DNA from: Superficieibacter sp. 1612_C1
GTDB lineage: Bacteria > Pseudomonadota > Gammaproteobacteria > Enterobacterales > Enterobacteriaceae
Direction of reading: 5' to 3'
NCBI RefSeq assembly: GCF_015234305.1
Contig: NZ_JADGMI010000004.1
Coordinates: 248,001-312,000, forward strand
Length of the DNA stretch: 64,000 nt
Each line of letters opens with the position of its first letter. Within the stretch, counting starts at the first letter, position 1. This document shows, one piece after another, positions 57,554 through 64,000 of this stretch. The notes under the pieces are model-generated. The model did no database searches, was not told the DNA's origin, and was given only the letters and a program-made list of their open reading frames with translations. The position numbers and the translations under genes are program-made.

Positions 57554-58303
57554 ATGAACCGGAAAATCTTTGTCGTCACTGCCGCCTATGGCCATGACCA
57601 GGTTCGTCAGGCGGGCGGTCAACGCGCGATGCTGCCCGTCATTGCCGCCGCCGGAGCCGATGGCGTTGAGATCCGCCGTGAACTGTTCAATGAACAGGAG
57701 CAGGCCGACCTGGCCGCGCTCGGCGTGGCCATCACGGAACATCAGTTGCTGGCCTGCTATTCAGCCCCCGAGCCGCTGTATCTGGCCGACGGCACGCTTA
57801 ACCCACGATTACCGGAACTATTGCGCGAAGCGCGTACGCTGAATGCGCTCTGGCTGAAAGTGTCGCTCGGGCATTTCACCGATGTCCAGACGCTGCAAAC
57901 CCTGCGCGACTGGCTGGCGACGAGCGGCACTCGCCTGCTCGTCGAAAACGATCAGACCGCGTGCGGCCAGCTTCCACCGATGCAGCGTTTTAGCGCCGCC
58001 TGCCAGGTGCAGGATCTCCCCGTCATGCTGACTTTTGATATGGGCAACTGGCTGTGGGTGGAGAATTCGCCAGAACAGGCGGCGCGTCATCTGGCCCCGT
58101 TTGTCAGCTACATCCACGTTAAAGCCGCAACGCCGCATCAGGACAGCTACCGCGCCATCGCGCCAGACGAAGGCGGTTCACGCTGGCAGGATCTGCTGCG
58201 GTCGCTGCCGGTCGATGTGCCGCGCGGTATTGAGTTTCCGCTGGAAGGCAGCAATTTGACGGCGATCACGCGTCGCTATGTCGACCTGTTACGCGAGGAG
58301 TAA
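57554..58303 (+). CDS. kguE: KguE-like sugar phosphate isomerase/epimerase family protein
   Basis: A 249-residue protein of the xylose isomerase-like TIM-barrel family, with LLVENDQT (about 133-140), a metal-binding segment FDMGNWLW (about 158-165) and YIHVKAATPH (about 179-188). In Pseudomonas, kguE is the first gene of the kguEKTD operon for 2-ketogluconate use, but its reaction has not been defined. The gene is followed by kguK after only two bases. The name is by synteny and family resemblance. Confidence 0.82.
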   Translation: MNRKIFVVTAAYGHDQVRQAGGQRAMLPVIAAAGADGVEIRRELFNEQEQADLAALGVAITEHQLLACYSAPEPLYLADGTLNPRLPELLREARTLNALWLKVSLGHFTDVQTLQTLRDWLATSGTRLLVENDQTACGQLPPMQRFSAACQVQDLPVMLTFDMGNWLWVENSPEQAARHLAPFVSYIHVKAATPHQDSYRAIAPDEGGSRWQDLLRSLPVDVPRGIEFPLEGSNLTAITRRYVDLLREE

Positions 58304-58305
58304 AC

Positions 58306-59244
58306 ATGAATACCCCCCTGGACGTTATTACCATTGGCGAAGCGATGGCGATGTTTGTCGCCACTGAAACCGGCGATCTCAGCGATGTCGAACGCTTTAT
58401 CAAACGTGTTGCCGGTGCCGAGCTGAATGTGGCGACCGGCCTGGCCCGGCTGGGTCTGAAGGTGAGCTGGGTCAGCCGCGTCGGCAATGACAGTTTCGGC
58501 CATTTCGTGCTCAACGGGCTGAAAAAGGAAGGGATTAATACTGACGGCGTGACGCTTGATGACCGCTACGCGACCGGTTTTCAGTTGAAATCCAAAGCCG
58601 AAAATGGAACCGATCCCATTGTAGAGTATTTCCGTAAAAACTCCGCTGCCAGCCATCTTTCGCTGGACGATTATCATCCGGGCCATTTTTCTTCCGCCCG
58701 CCATTTGCATCTCAGCGGCGTTGCGGCGGCCCTGTCTGCCAGTTCGTATGAGCTGCTCGATCACGCCGCGCGAATGATGAAGGCGCAGGGCAAAACCCTG
58801 TCATTCGATCCCAATTTGCGTCCGGTGCTGTGGAACAGCGAGGCGGAGATGGTGGAGAAACTAAATCATCTCGCCTTTCAGGCCGACTGGGTTCTGCCGG
58901 GTCTGAAGGAGGGCATGATCCTGACCGGGCATTCCGATCCCGATGCGATCGCGGATTTTTATCTCGATAAAGGCGTGAAGGCGGTGGTGATTAAAACCGG
59001 CGCTGACGGTGCCTGGTTCAAATCCGCCGATGGTTATCAGGGCTGCGTCCCGCCCGTCAGGGTTGAGAATGTCGTGGATACCGTAGGTGCAGGCGATGGT
59101 TTTGCCGTTGGCGTTATCAGCGCCCTGCTGGAAGGGGAAACGCTGGAGCAGGCGGTAACACGGGGTAATAAAATTGGCGCACTGGCCATTCAGGTTCAGG
59201 GCGACAGCGAAGGATTGCCGACAAGAGAACAACTTAATCAGTAG
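58306..59244 (+). CDS. kguK: 2-ketogluconate kinase KguK
   Basis: A 312-residue PfkB/ribokinase-type kinase. The N-terminal GEAMAMF and AGAELNVATGLARLG motifs and the C-terminal active site DTVGAGDGFAVG (about 261-272) are complete. It is expected to phosphorylate 2-ketogluconate to 2-keto-6-phosphogluconate; an activity on 2-keto-3-deoxygluconate is the main alternative, since the two kinases are similar. The gene lies between kguE and the transporter, and GAGGAG precedes the ATG. Confidence 0.88.
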   Translation: MNTPLDVITIGEAMAMFVATETGDLSDVERFIKRVAGAELNVATGLARLGLKVSWVSRVGNDSFGHFVLNGLKKEGINTDGVTLDDRYATGFQLKSKAENGTDPIVEYFRKNSAASHLSLDDYHPGHFSSARHLHLSGVAAALSASSYELLDHAARMMKAQGKTLSFDPNLRPVLWNSEAEMVEKLNHLAFQADWVLPGLKEGMILTGHSDPDAIADFYLDKGVKAVVIKTGADGAWFKSADGYQGCVPPVRVENVVDTVGAGDGFAVGVISALLEGETLEQAVTRGNKIGALAIQVQGDSEGLPTREQLNQ

Positions 59245-59306
59245 CAATCACGCCTCTGTACCCTACCGTCAGAGGCAGCGACTCTCTCATTATCAGAGGC
59301 TGGCCT

Positions 59307-60587
59307 ATGAAAAGCGCAACAAATGCAACAAAACGCTGGTGGTATATCATGCCCATCGTGTTTATTACCTACAGCCTGGCGTACCTCGATCGTGCGAACT
59401 TCAGTTTCGCCTCCGCTGCGGGCATTAACGATGATTTAGGCATCACCAAAGGGATCTCCTCCCTGCTGGGCGCGCTGTTTTTCCTCGGCTATTTTTTCTT
59501 TCAGATCCCCGGCGCGGTGTATGCCGAGCGCCGTAGCGTCCGCAAACTGATTTTTGTCTGCCTGATCCTCTGGGGTGCCTGCGCGTCATTAACCGGGATG
59601 GTCACCAATATTCCGATGCTGGCCGCTATCCGCTTTATTCTCGGCGTCGTGGAAGCGGCGGTAATGCCGGCGATGCTAATTTATATCAGCAACTGGTTTA
59701 CCAAATCCGAGCGCTCGCGTGCCAATACGTTCCTGATCCTTGGCAACCCGGTGACCGTGCTGTGGATGTCGGTGGTATCCGGCTACCTGATTCAGGCGCT
59801 GGGCTGGCGCGAGATGTTTATCATCGAAGGCGTTCCGGCCATTATCTGGGCCTTCTGCTGGTGGGTGCTGGTAAAAGATAAACCGGCGCAGGTGAACTGG
59901 CTGGCTGAAGATGAGAAAGCCGCGTTGCAGGTGCAACTGGAGAAAGAGCAGCAGGGCATTAAAGCCGTGCGTAACTACGGTGAGGCGTTCCGTTCGCGCA
60001 ATGTGATCTTACTCTGTATGCAGTATTTTGCCTGGAGCATCGGCGTGTATGGTTTCGTACTGTGGCTGCCGTCCATTATTCACAGCGCCGGTGCCAACCT
60101 GGGTATGGTTGAGGTAGGCTGGCTGTCATCCGTGCCTTATCTGGCGGCCACTATCGCAATGATCGTAGCGTCATGGGCGTCGGATAAACTGCAAAACCGT
60201 AAACTGTTTGTCTGGCCGTTATTATTGATTGCTGCTTTCGCCTTTATTGGTTCGTGGGCGGTAGGCGCAAATCACTTCTGGGTATCTTATACGCTGCTGG
60301 TAATTGCCGGTGCCGCGATGTATGCCCCGTATGGTCCGTTCTTCGCCATCATCCCCGAGATGCTGCCGCGTAACGTGGCGGGTGGCGCGATGGCGCTGAT
60401 CAACAGCATGGGCGCGCTCGGCTCCTTCTTCGGCTCGTGGTTTGTCGGTTATCTCAACGGTTCGACTGGCTCACCTTCAGCGTCGTATATATTTATGGGG
60501 GTAGCACTTTTTGCCTCAGTGTGGCTTACTTTGATTGTTAAGCCTGCGAATAATCAACAGATTCCGGCAGGCGCACGCCACGCCTGA
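59307..60587 (+). CDS. kguT: 2-ketogluconate transporter KguT (MFS, ACS family)
   Basis: A 426-residue major facilitator of the anion:cation symporter (ACS) family that includes hexuronate, glucarate and 2-ketogluconate carriers. The family signature LAYLDRANFSFA (about 28-39), twelve helices and a long central loop (about 195-230, rich in Glu and Lys) are seen. Neighbouring kinase and reductase genes point to 2-ketogluconate as substrate. Confidence 0.88.
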   Translation: MKSATNATKRWWYIMPIVFITYSLAYLDRANFSFASAAGINDDLGITKGISSLLGALFFLGYFFFQIPGAVYAERRSVRKLIFVCLILWGACASLTGMVTNIPMLAAIRFILGVVEAAVMPAMLIYISNWFTKSERSRANTFLILGNPVTVLWMSVVSGYLIQALGWREMFIIEGVPAIIWAFCWWVLVKDKPAQVNWLAEDEKAALQVQLEKEQQGIKAVRNYGEAFRSRNVILLCMQYFAWSIGVYGFVLWLPSIIHSAGANLGMVEVGWLSSVPYLAATIAMIVASWASDKLQNRKLFVWPLLLIAAFAFIGSWAVGANHFWVSYTLLVIAGAAMYAPYGPFFAIIPEMLPRNVAGGAMALINSMGALGSFFGSWFVGYLNGSTGSPSASYIFMGVALFASVWLTLIVKPANNQQIPAGARHA

Positions 60588-60608
60588 TCCTACAATTACG
60601 GAGATCTT

Positions 60609-61583
60609 ATGAAGCCGTCCGTCATTCTCTACAAAGCATTGCCTGACAATCTGTATCAAAAACTGGAAGAGCATTTCACTGTCACTCAGGTGGCTAACCT
60701 GAAGCCGGAGACCGTCGAACAGCACGCCGACGTTTTCGCCAACGCGCAAGGACTGCTCGGCTCCAGTGAAACAGTGGACACCGCGCTGCTGGAAAAAATG
60801 CCCGGGCTGCGAGCCACCTCTACCATTTCCGTCGGGTATGACAATTTTGACGTCGACGCGCTGAACGAGCGTAAAATTGCGCTGATGCACACGCCGACCG
60901 TGCTCACTGAAACCGTGGCCGATACCATGATGGCGCTGGTGCTGAGCAGCGCCCGTCGCGTGGTGGAAGTGGCGGAACGTGTGAAGGCGGGTGAGTGGAC
61001 CAAAGGCATCGGTCCGGACTGGTTTGGCATTGATGTCCACCACAAAACGCTGGGCATCGTCGGGATGGGCCGCATTGGTCTGGCGCTGGCGCAGCGGGCG
61101 CATTTTGGCTTCGGCATGCCCATTCTGTATAATGCCCGCCGTCATCACCCCGAAGCAGAAGAACGCTTCAACGCGCGCTACTGCGATCTGGATACCCTGT
61201 TACAAGAAGCGGATTTTGTCTGCCTGGTACTGCCGCTGACCGAGGAAACTCACCATCTGATCGGCGCAGAACAATTTGCGAAGATGAAAAACTCTGCCGT
61301 TTTCATCAATGCGGGACGCGGGCCGGTCGTTGACGAGCAGGCACTGATTGAAGCGCTGAAAACCGGCCAGATCCATGCCGCAGGACTGGACGTGTTTGAG
61401 CAGGAGCCGCTACCTAAAGATTCTCCCTTGCTGTCGCTGCCGAACGTGGTCGCGTTGCCGCATATTGGTTCCGCCACGCATGAAACGCGCTACAACATGG
61501 CGGCCTGCGCGGTGGATAACCTGATCGACGCGCTGAACGGCAAGGTGGATAAAAACTGTGTGAATCCGAAGGTGGTTAGCTAA
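60609..61583 (+). CDS. ghrB: Glyoxylate/hydroxypyruvate/2-ketogluconate reductase GhrB
   Basis: A 324-residue D-2-hydroxyacid dehydrogenase, the same length as E. coli GhrB (YiaE). The NADPH-binding loop is [10 protein letters not shown] (about 153-162), and the catalytic triad is visible as Arg in [10 protein letters not shown], Glu in EQEPLP and His in [11 protein letters not shown]. coli GhrB reduces glyoxylate, hydroxypyruvate and 2-ketogluconate. Here it ends a kgu operon, in the place of Pseudomonas kguD, so reduction of 2-ketogluconate or its 6-phosphate to gluconate is probably its main role. Confidence 0.94.
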   Translation: MKPSVILYKALPDNLYQKLEEHFTVTQVANLKPETVEQHADVFANAQGLLGSSETVDTALLEKMPGLRATSTISVGYDNFDVDALNERKIALMHTPTVLTETVADTMMALVLSSARRVVEVAERVKAGEWTKGIGPDWFGIDVHHKTLGIVGMGRIGLALAQRAHFGFGMPILYNARRHHPEAEERFNARYCDLDTLLQEADFVCLVLPLTEETHHLIGAEQFAKMKNSAVFINAGRGPVVDEQALIEALKTGQIHAAGLDVFEQEPLPKDSPLLSLPNVVALPHIGSATHETRYNMAACAVDNLIDALNGKVDKNCVNPKVVS

Positions 61584-61601
61584 GGGTAGGCGTTAAAAAA
61601 C

Positions 61602-61634
61602 AAACCTCATCCCGCCAGCGCAGGATGAGGTTTT
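61602..61634. terminator. Bidirectional terminator between ghrB and yiaF
   Basis: AAACCTCATCC (61602-61612) pairs with GGATGAGGTTT (61623-61633). T runs follow on both strands (TTTT after 61631; a run of A before 61601 gives U on the minus strand), serving the two convergent genes. Confidence 0.85.
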
Positions 61635-61639
61635 GAAGG

Positions 61640-62350
61640 TTACTGCGTTGCGCTCACCGCAGCGTTCCACGCCTGAGTGAAGGCCTGGTGCTGAGACGCC
61701 AGAGGCCCAATCAGAGAGTTATACTGGCTGGCCTGCTGCGAGGTCGGGAACTGAATACCATTCGCGGCAAAACCAACCTGGGTGCCCTGCTGGGCAACAA
61801 AATCACCCACCTGCACCAGCTGCTGAGTAAAGATCTGCGCGGCCGGAATTAACGGCTGTAACGCATCCGCCGGACGCGTTACGATTTTTTCATAAGCCTG
61901 GTCAAACACCGGCTTAAGATCGTCGCCCTGTTTCAGCGCCGAGTGCGCGGCATCCGCCTGCATTTTGGCATTTTGCAGTTGCTGACTCAGCACGCCCAGC
62001 GAACCATTGGCCTGACGTAGCGGCTCGCGCTGCGTCATATAGTCTTGCGGCACACGAATCGCGTTTACGCTATCAACGACCGGGCGCAGACCTTCATCCA
62101 TCGCCTGATTCACCTGCTGTGAATAGCCATAGAGGATCGCGTAGTCAGTCACCAAAGGCCCAAACTGTTTTTTCTGATCGGTGGTCAATGCTGGCAGATG
62201 TTCACCGCTCCGCATCACCGTATTTTGCAGGAAATCGATGAACGCCTTGCGCTGATCGCCCTCTTTATCAAAACACCCACTCAGGCTAACTACCATTAAT
62301 AACGCCATCACAGACGCGAACCAGCGAGAGCAGGACTTTCCTGTCGCCAT
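61640..62350 (-). CDS. yiaF: DUF3053 lipoprotein YiaF
   Basis: A 236-residue protein, the same length as E. coli YiaF. The signal peptide ends in a lipobox, LSGC, with the lipidated cysteine at residue 26, followed by Phe-Asp. The rest is mostly helical DUF3053 sequence, with no known catalytic motif. YiaF is an envelope lipoprotein of unknown function. Confidence 0.92.
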   Translation of the reverse strand: MATGKSCSRWFASVMALLMVVSLSGCFDKEGDQRKAFIDFLQNTVMRSGEHLPALTTDQKKQFGPLVTDYAILYGYSQQVNQAMDEGLRPVVDSVNAIRVPQDYMTQREPLRQANGSLGVLSQQLQNAKMQADAAHSALKQGDDLKPVFDQAYEKIVTRPADALQPLIPAAQIFTQQLVQVGDFVAQQGTQVGFAANGIQFPTSQQASQYNSLIGPLASQHQAFTQAWNAAVSATQ

Positions 62351-62672
62351 TTTTATACTCCTTTCACCCTAAAAAAGTGCACACCGACACCAGCGTGTCT
62401 GACGCTGACAAGGATAGTCCAGGACGGCTTTACAGGATACCTTTTCATGCAGCCTAAGCTGAAAAATCGCTATCTGATGACAATATACGTCTATACCAGC
62501 AGATTGAGTGATCTTTCAGCAGGTTGCCCGCCCTCCGGGGCCGATTGCTGAGGCGACCTGGAAAAATAACCAGCAAATAGTCATCCACGTGAGTATCTAT
62601 TGTCTATTTCCCGACTATTCTTAAAAAGCTCGACATTATTCACGATCACGCTGTGTGTACGGGGGGTACTCA
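62351..62672. other. Intergenic region between yiaF and yiaG
   Basis: These 322 bases between divergent genes hold no reading frame that I can support. They should contain the promoters for both genes; I see no repeat or strong hairpin. Confidence 0.5.
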
Positions 62673-62963
62673 ATGGAATTTAAAGATCCTATGATCGAAT
62701 TGATGAACAATCTGGAACTTATTGTTTTTAAAGATGTACCGCAGAAAATTACCCTACCCCAGAAGCCGAAGGCGACCGCTGAGATAGAACAATTACGCAA
62801 AGGTACAGGGCTTAAACTGGCTGATTTCGCCAGAGCAGTGGGCGTAACGGTCTCAAAGGTGCAGGAATGGGAGTCTAAACGGGTAAAACCGTCGGCTACT
62901 GAACTCAAGCTAATGCGTCTGATTCAGGCTAACCCTAAGTTAAGTAAAGAGTTAATGGAATAA
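62673..62963 (+). CDS. yiaG: Xre-family transcriptional regulator YiaG
   Basis: A 96-residue protein with a C-terminal helix-turn-helix (about 42-85, GLKLADFARAVGVTVSKVQEWE), the same length as E. coli YiaG. The ATG at 62673 (MEFKDPM) agrees with E. coli; an upstream start at 62655 is not needed. It is similar to antitoxins of the HigA type, but no toxin gene is adjacent. Targets are unknown. Confidence 0.9.
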   Translation: MEFKDPMIELMNNLELIVFKDVPQKITLPQKPKATAEIEQLRKGTGLKLADFARAVGVTVSKVQEWESKRVKPSATELKLMRLIQANPKLSKELME

Positions 62964-62975
62964 TTCTTCAGTTTT

Positions 62976-63000
62976 AACGGTCCTGATGCAGGACCGTTTC
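62976..63000 (+). terminator. Terminator after yiaG
   Basis: AACGGTCCT (62976-62984) and AGGACCGTT (62990-62998) form a perfect 9-bp stem with loop GATGC, 13 bases after the stop. The T run is short (TTT). Confidence 0.7.
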
Positions 63001-63078
63001 CGGTGCAGCATCTCAGAAATTGCATTCAGTTAAAAATAAAGTTTGCTTTTGGCCGCCGTAAATGCGTTAATGCACTCG

Positions 63079-63240
63079 ACGGTTTGATATACAGACCATA
63101 AAGCAGTTTAGTTAAGCAGTGTCCTTCAAGAGTACTCCATTTGATACCCTTCGTTGAGAGCTTTTCCTTTAACGCTTCAAAATCTGTAATGCACGCCATA
63201 TTGCCGAAAGGCACTCATATATCTTTTAAAGGTAATCGCT
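63079..63240 (+). promoter_or_regulatory. cspA cold-shock 5' leader (RNA thermosensor)
   Basis: The leader from about 63079 (ACGGTTTGATATACAGACC, which holds the cold box) to the ATG is about 162 bases, close to the 159 of E. coli. The segment CTTCAAAATCTGTAA and the site TTAAAGGTAAT before the start are also conserved. In E. coli this leader refolds at low temperature to expose the start codon. An AT-rich region lies upstream at 63020-63050. Confidence 0.88.
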
Positions 63241-63453
63241 ATGTCCGGTAAAATGACTGGTATCGTAAAATGGTTCAACGCTGATAAAGGCTTTGGTTTC
63301 ATCACTCCTGACGATGGCTCAAAAGACGTGTTCGTACACTTCTCTGCTATCCAGAACCAGGGTTACAAATCTCTGGACGAAGGTCAGAAAGTGTCCTTCA
63401 CCATCGAAAGCGGCGCTAAAGGCCCGGCAGCTGGCAACGTAACCAGCCTGTAA
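63241..63453 (+). CDS. cspA: Major cold-shock protein CspA
   Basis: A 70-residue single-domain cold-shock protein, differing from E. coli CspA at about one residue (NQGYK for NDGYK). The RNA-binding motifs RNP1 (KGFGFI, 16-21) and RNP2 (VFVHF) are intact. It acts as an RNA chaperone that melts mRNA structure after a cold shift. Its expression is governed by the long leader upstream. Confidence 0.98.
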   Translation: MSGKMTGIVKWFNADKGFGFITPDDGSKDVFVHFSAIQNQGYKSLDEGQKVSFTIESGAKGPAAGNVTSL

Positions 63454-63476
63454 GCTTAAACAGCTCAGAATTCGAA

Positions 63477-63502
63477 TCCTCGCCTCGGCGGGGATTTTTT
63501 TA
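63477..63502 (+). terminator. cspA terminator
   Basis: TCCTCGCC (63477-63484) and GGCGGGGA (63487-63494) pair with one G-U pair, followed by TTTTTTT (63495-63501). The run overlaps the 3' end of the convergent YidD-like gene. Confidence 0.88.
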
Positions 63503-63922
63503 TCTTTTTTTACGCCTAAGCAAAACGCCAGACCATGAGCAATCGCAGGGACAGCTGACATCGGGGAAGGGAATTTCAGGGCAGGACACATCCGGGCACT
63601 CTGACGGTACGCAATCACCGGGCGTTGTCCCAATATCGCAGCACCATTCAGCCCGTTCGCGGCGTTTATTCTTACGTTCGCTTTCATCTTCATCATCTGA
63701 TAAGCGCCTCGCACGTAGCGTTTGTGCCGCCTCATGGCAATCAGCAAATCGCTGGCGGATATCAGACCAGCCCGCAATAATGCCCTTCTGCTGGATGATG
63801 TGTTTTACCGCGCCGGAACAGCCGTGGGTGTTGTGCAGGACGCCATAAGCGCAGCGATAGCCTTTACGGGGAGAGATGACGCGTTGGTAGAAGGCAATGA
63901 GCTTTAATATAAATTCATCCAT
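63500..63922 (-). CDS. YidD-like protein with cysteine-rich C-terminal tail
   Basis: A 140-residue protein. Residues about 5-70 resemble YidD, the small membrane protein insertion efficiency factor: FYQRVISPRKGYRC, a Cys in HGCSGAVKHII, GIIAGWSDIRQR and DCH match the family spacing. The tail (about 90-135) is unlike YidD: after an acidic-basic stretch it holds about nine cysteines with a repeated P-D-V-S-C-P motif, suggesting metal binding or disulfides. It differs from the usual yidD beside rnpA. It lies between cspA and a terminator, on the opposite strand. The function is unknown. Confidence 0.7.
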   Translation of the reverse strand: MDEFILKLIAFYQRVISPRKGYRCAYGVLHNTHGCSGAVKHIIQQKGIIAGWSDIRQRFADCHEAAQTLRARRLSDDEDESERKNKRRERAEWCCDIGTTPGDCVPSECPDVSCPEIPFPDVSCPCDCSWSGVLLRRKKR

Positions 63923-63956
63923 AAATTTATGTCTTTATCTTCGGGATAACGAAATG

Positions 63957-63988
63957 TAAAAAACCCGCATTTCTGCGGGTCTTTTATT
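63957..63988. terminator. Terminator-like hairpin at window end
   Basis: ACCCGCA (63963-63969) and TGCGGGT (63974-63980) form a 7-bp stem. The minus strand shows TTTTTT after it (63957-63962) and the plus strand TTTTATT, so it may be bidirectional. It probably ends a minus-strand gene beyond the window (E. coli has glyS there). Confidence 0.7.
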
Positions 63989-64000
63989 CTTACTGCAGTA

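Noticed and set aside
63026-63214. 62-codon minus-strand open frame upstream of cspA
   Set aside because: It lies across the conserved cspA promoter and leader, whose RNA role explains the conservation.

Overview
The window is a chromosomal segment from a member of the Enterobacteriaceae. Nearly every gene from treF to cspA has a close E. coli counterpart in the same order (treF, yhjB-yhjC-yhjD-yhjE, yhjG, pdeH, kdgK, yhjJ, dctA, pdeK, bcs, dpp, proK, eptB, yhjX, yhjY, tag, yiaC, bisC, yiaD, ghrB, yiaF, yiaG, cspA), and REP/BIME palindromes of the enteric type fill many intergenic gaps. The accessory content (type I cellulose operon with bcsD and bcsO, kgu genes joined to ghrB, a HEPN-like protein beside treF, no yhjA) suggests the Enterobacter/Leclercia/Lelliottia/Citrobacter side of the family. 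The genus cannot be fixed from the sequence alone.

Layout. (1) 1-6900: a minus-strand sugar operon: galactitol-type PTS EIIA, EIIB and EIIC, an FGGY kinase, a zinc dehydrogenase, a GntR regulator, a class II aldolase and, at the window edge, a dedicated HPr-like protein cut by the boundary. Two matching operator-like sites and a CRP-like site flank its promoters. (2) 7340-12000: treF, a membrane-anchored HEPN-like protein, a lysozyme-fold protein that has lost two of three catalytic residues, and yhjB. (3) 12300-26700: an SDR oxidoreductase divergent from the LysR regulator yhjC, then yhjD, yhjE, yhjG, pdeH, kdgK, yhjJ, dctA and pdeK. (4) 26857-38407: a compact type I cellulose operon, bcsO-Q-A-B-C-D-Z, with overlapping genes; the E. 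coli type II genes bcsE, bcsF, bcsG and bcsR are absent. (5) 38936-40574: a three-gene hipBST toxin-antitoxin locus. (6) 40776-46488: the dppABCDF dipeptide transporter. (7) 47131-49231: tRNA-Pro (proK) with a duplicated 3' end and terminator, and eptB. (8) 49457-56084: yhjX, yhjY, tag, yiaC, bisC, yiaD. (9) 56437-61583: a 2-ketogluconate cluster (LacI-type regulator, kguE, kguK, kguT, ghrB) with a perfect LacI-type operator. (10) 61640-63922: yiaF, yiaG, cspA with its long cold-shock leader, and a YidD-like protein with a cysteine-rich tail.

How it works together. PdeH and PdeK are c-di-GMP phosphodiesterase-family proteins encoded beside a cellulose synthase whose BcsA carries a c-di-GMP-binding PilZ domain, so signal removal and signal-driven output are genetically close. 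Sugar-acid metabolism appears twice (kdgK and the kgu cluster). Peptide and C4-dicarboxylate uptake (dpp, dctA) and pyruvate-linked yhjX complete a nutrient-scavenging set. The most distinctive items are the hipBST module, the type I bcs operon replacing the type II one, the PTS operon with its own HPr, the HEPN/pseudo-lysozyme pair and the proK duplication.
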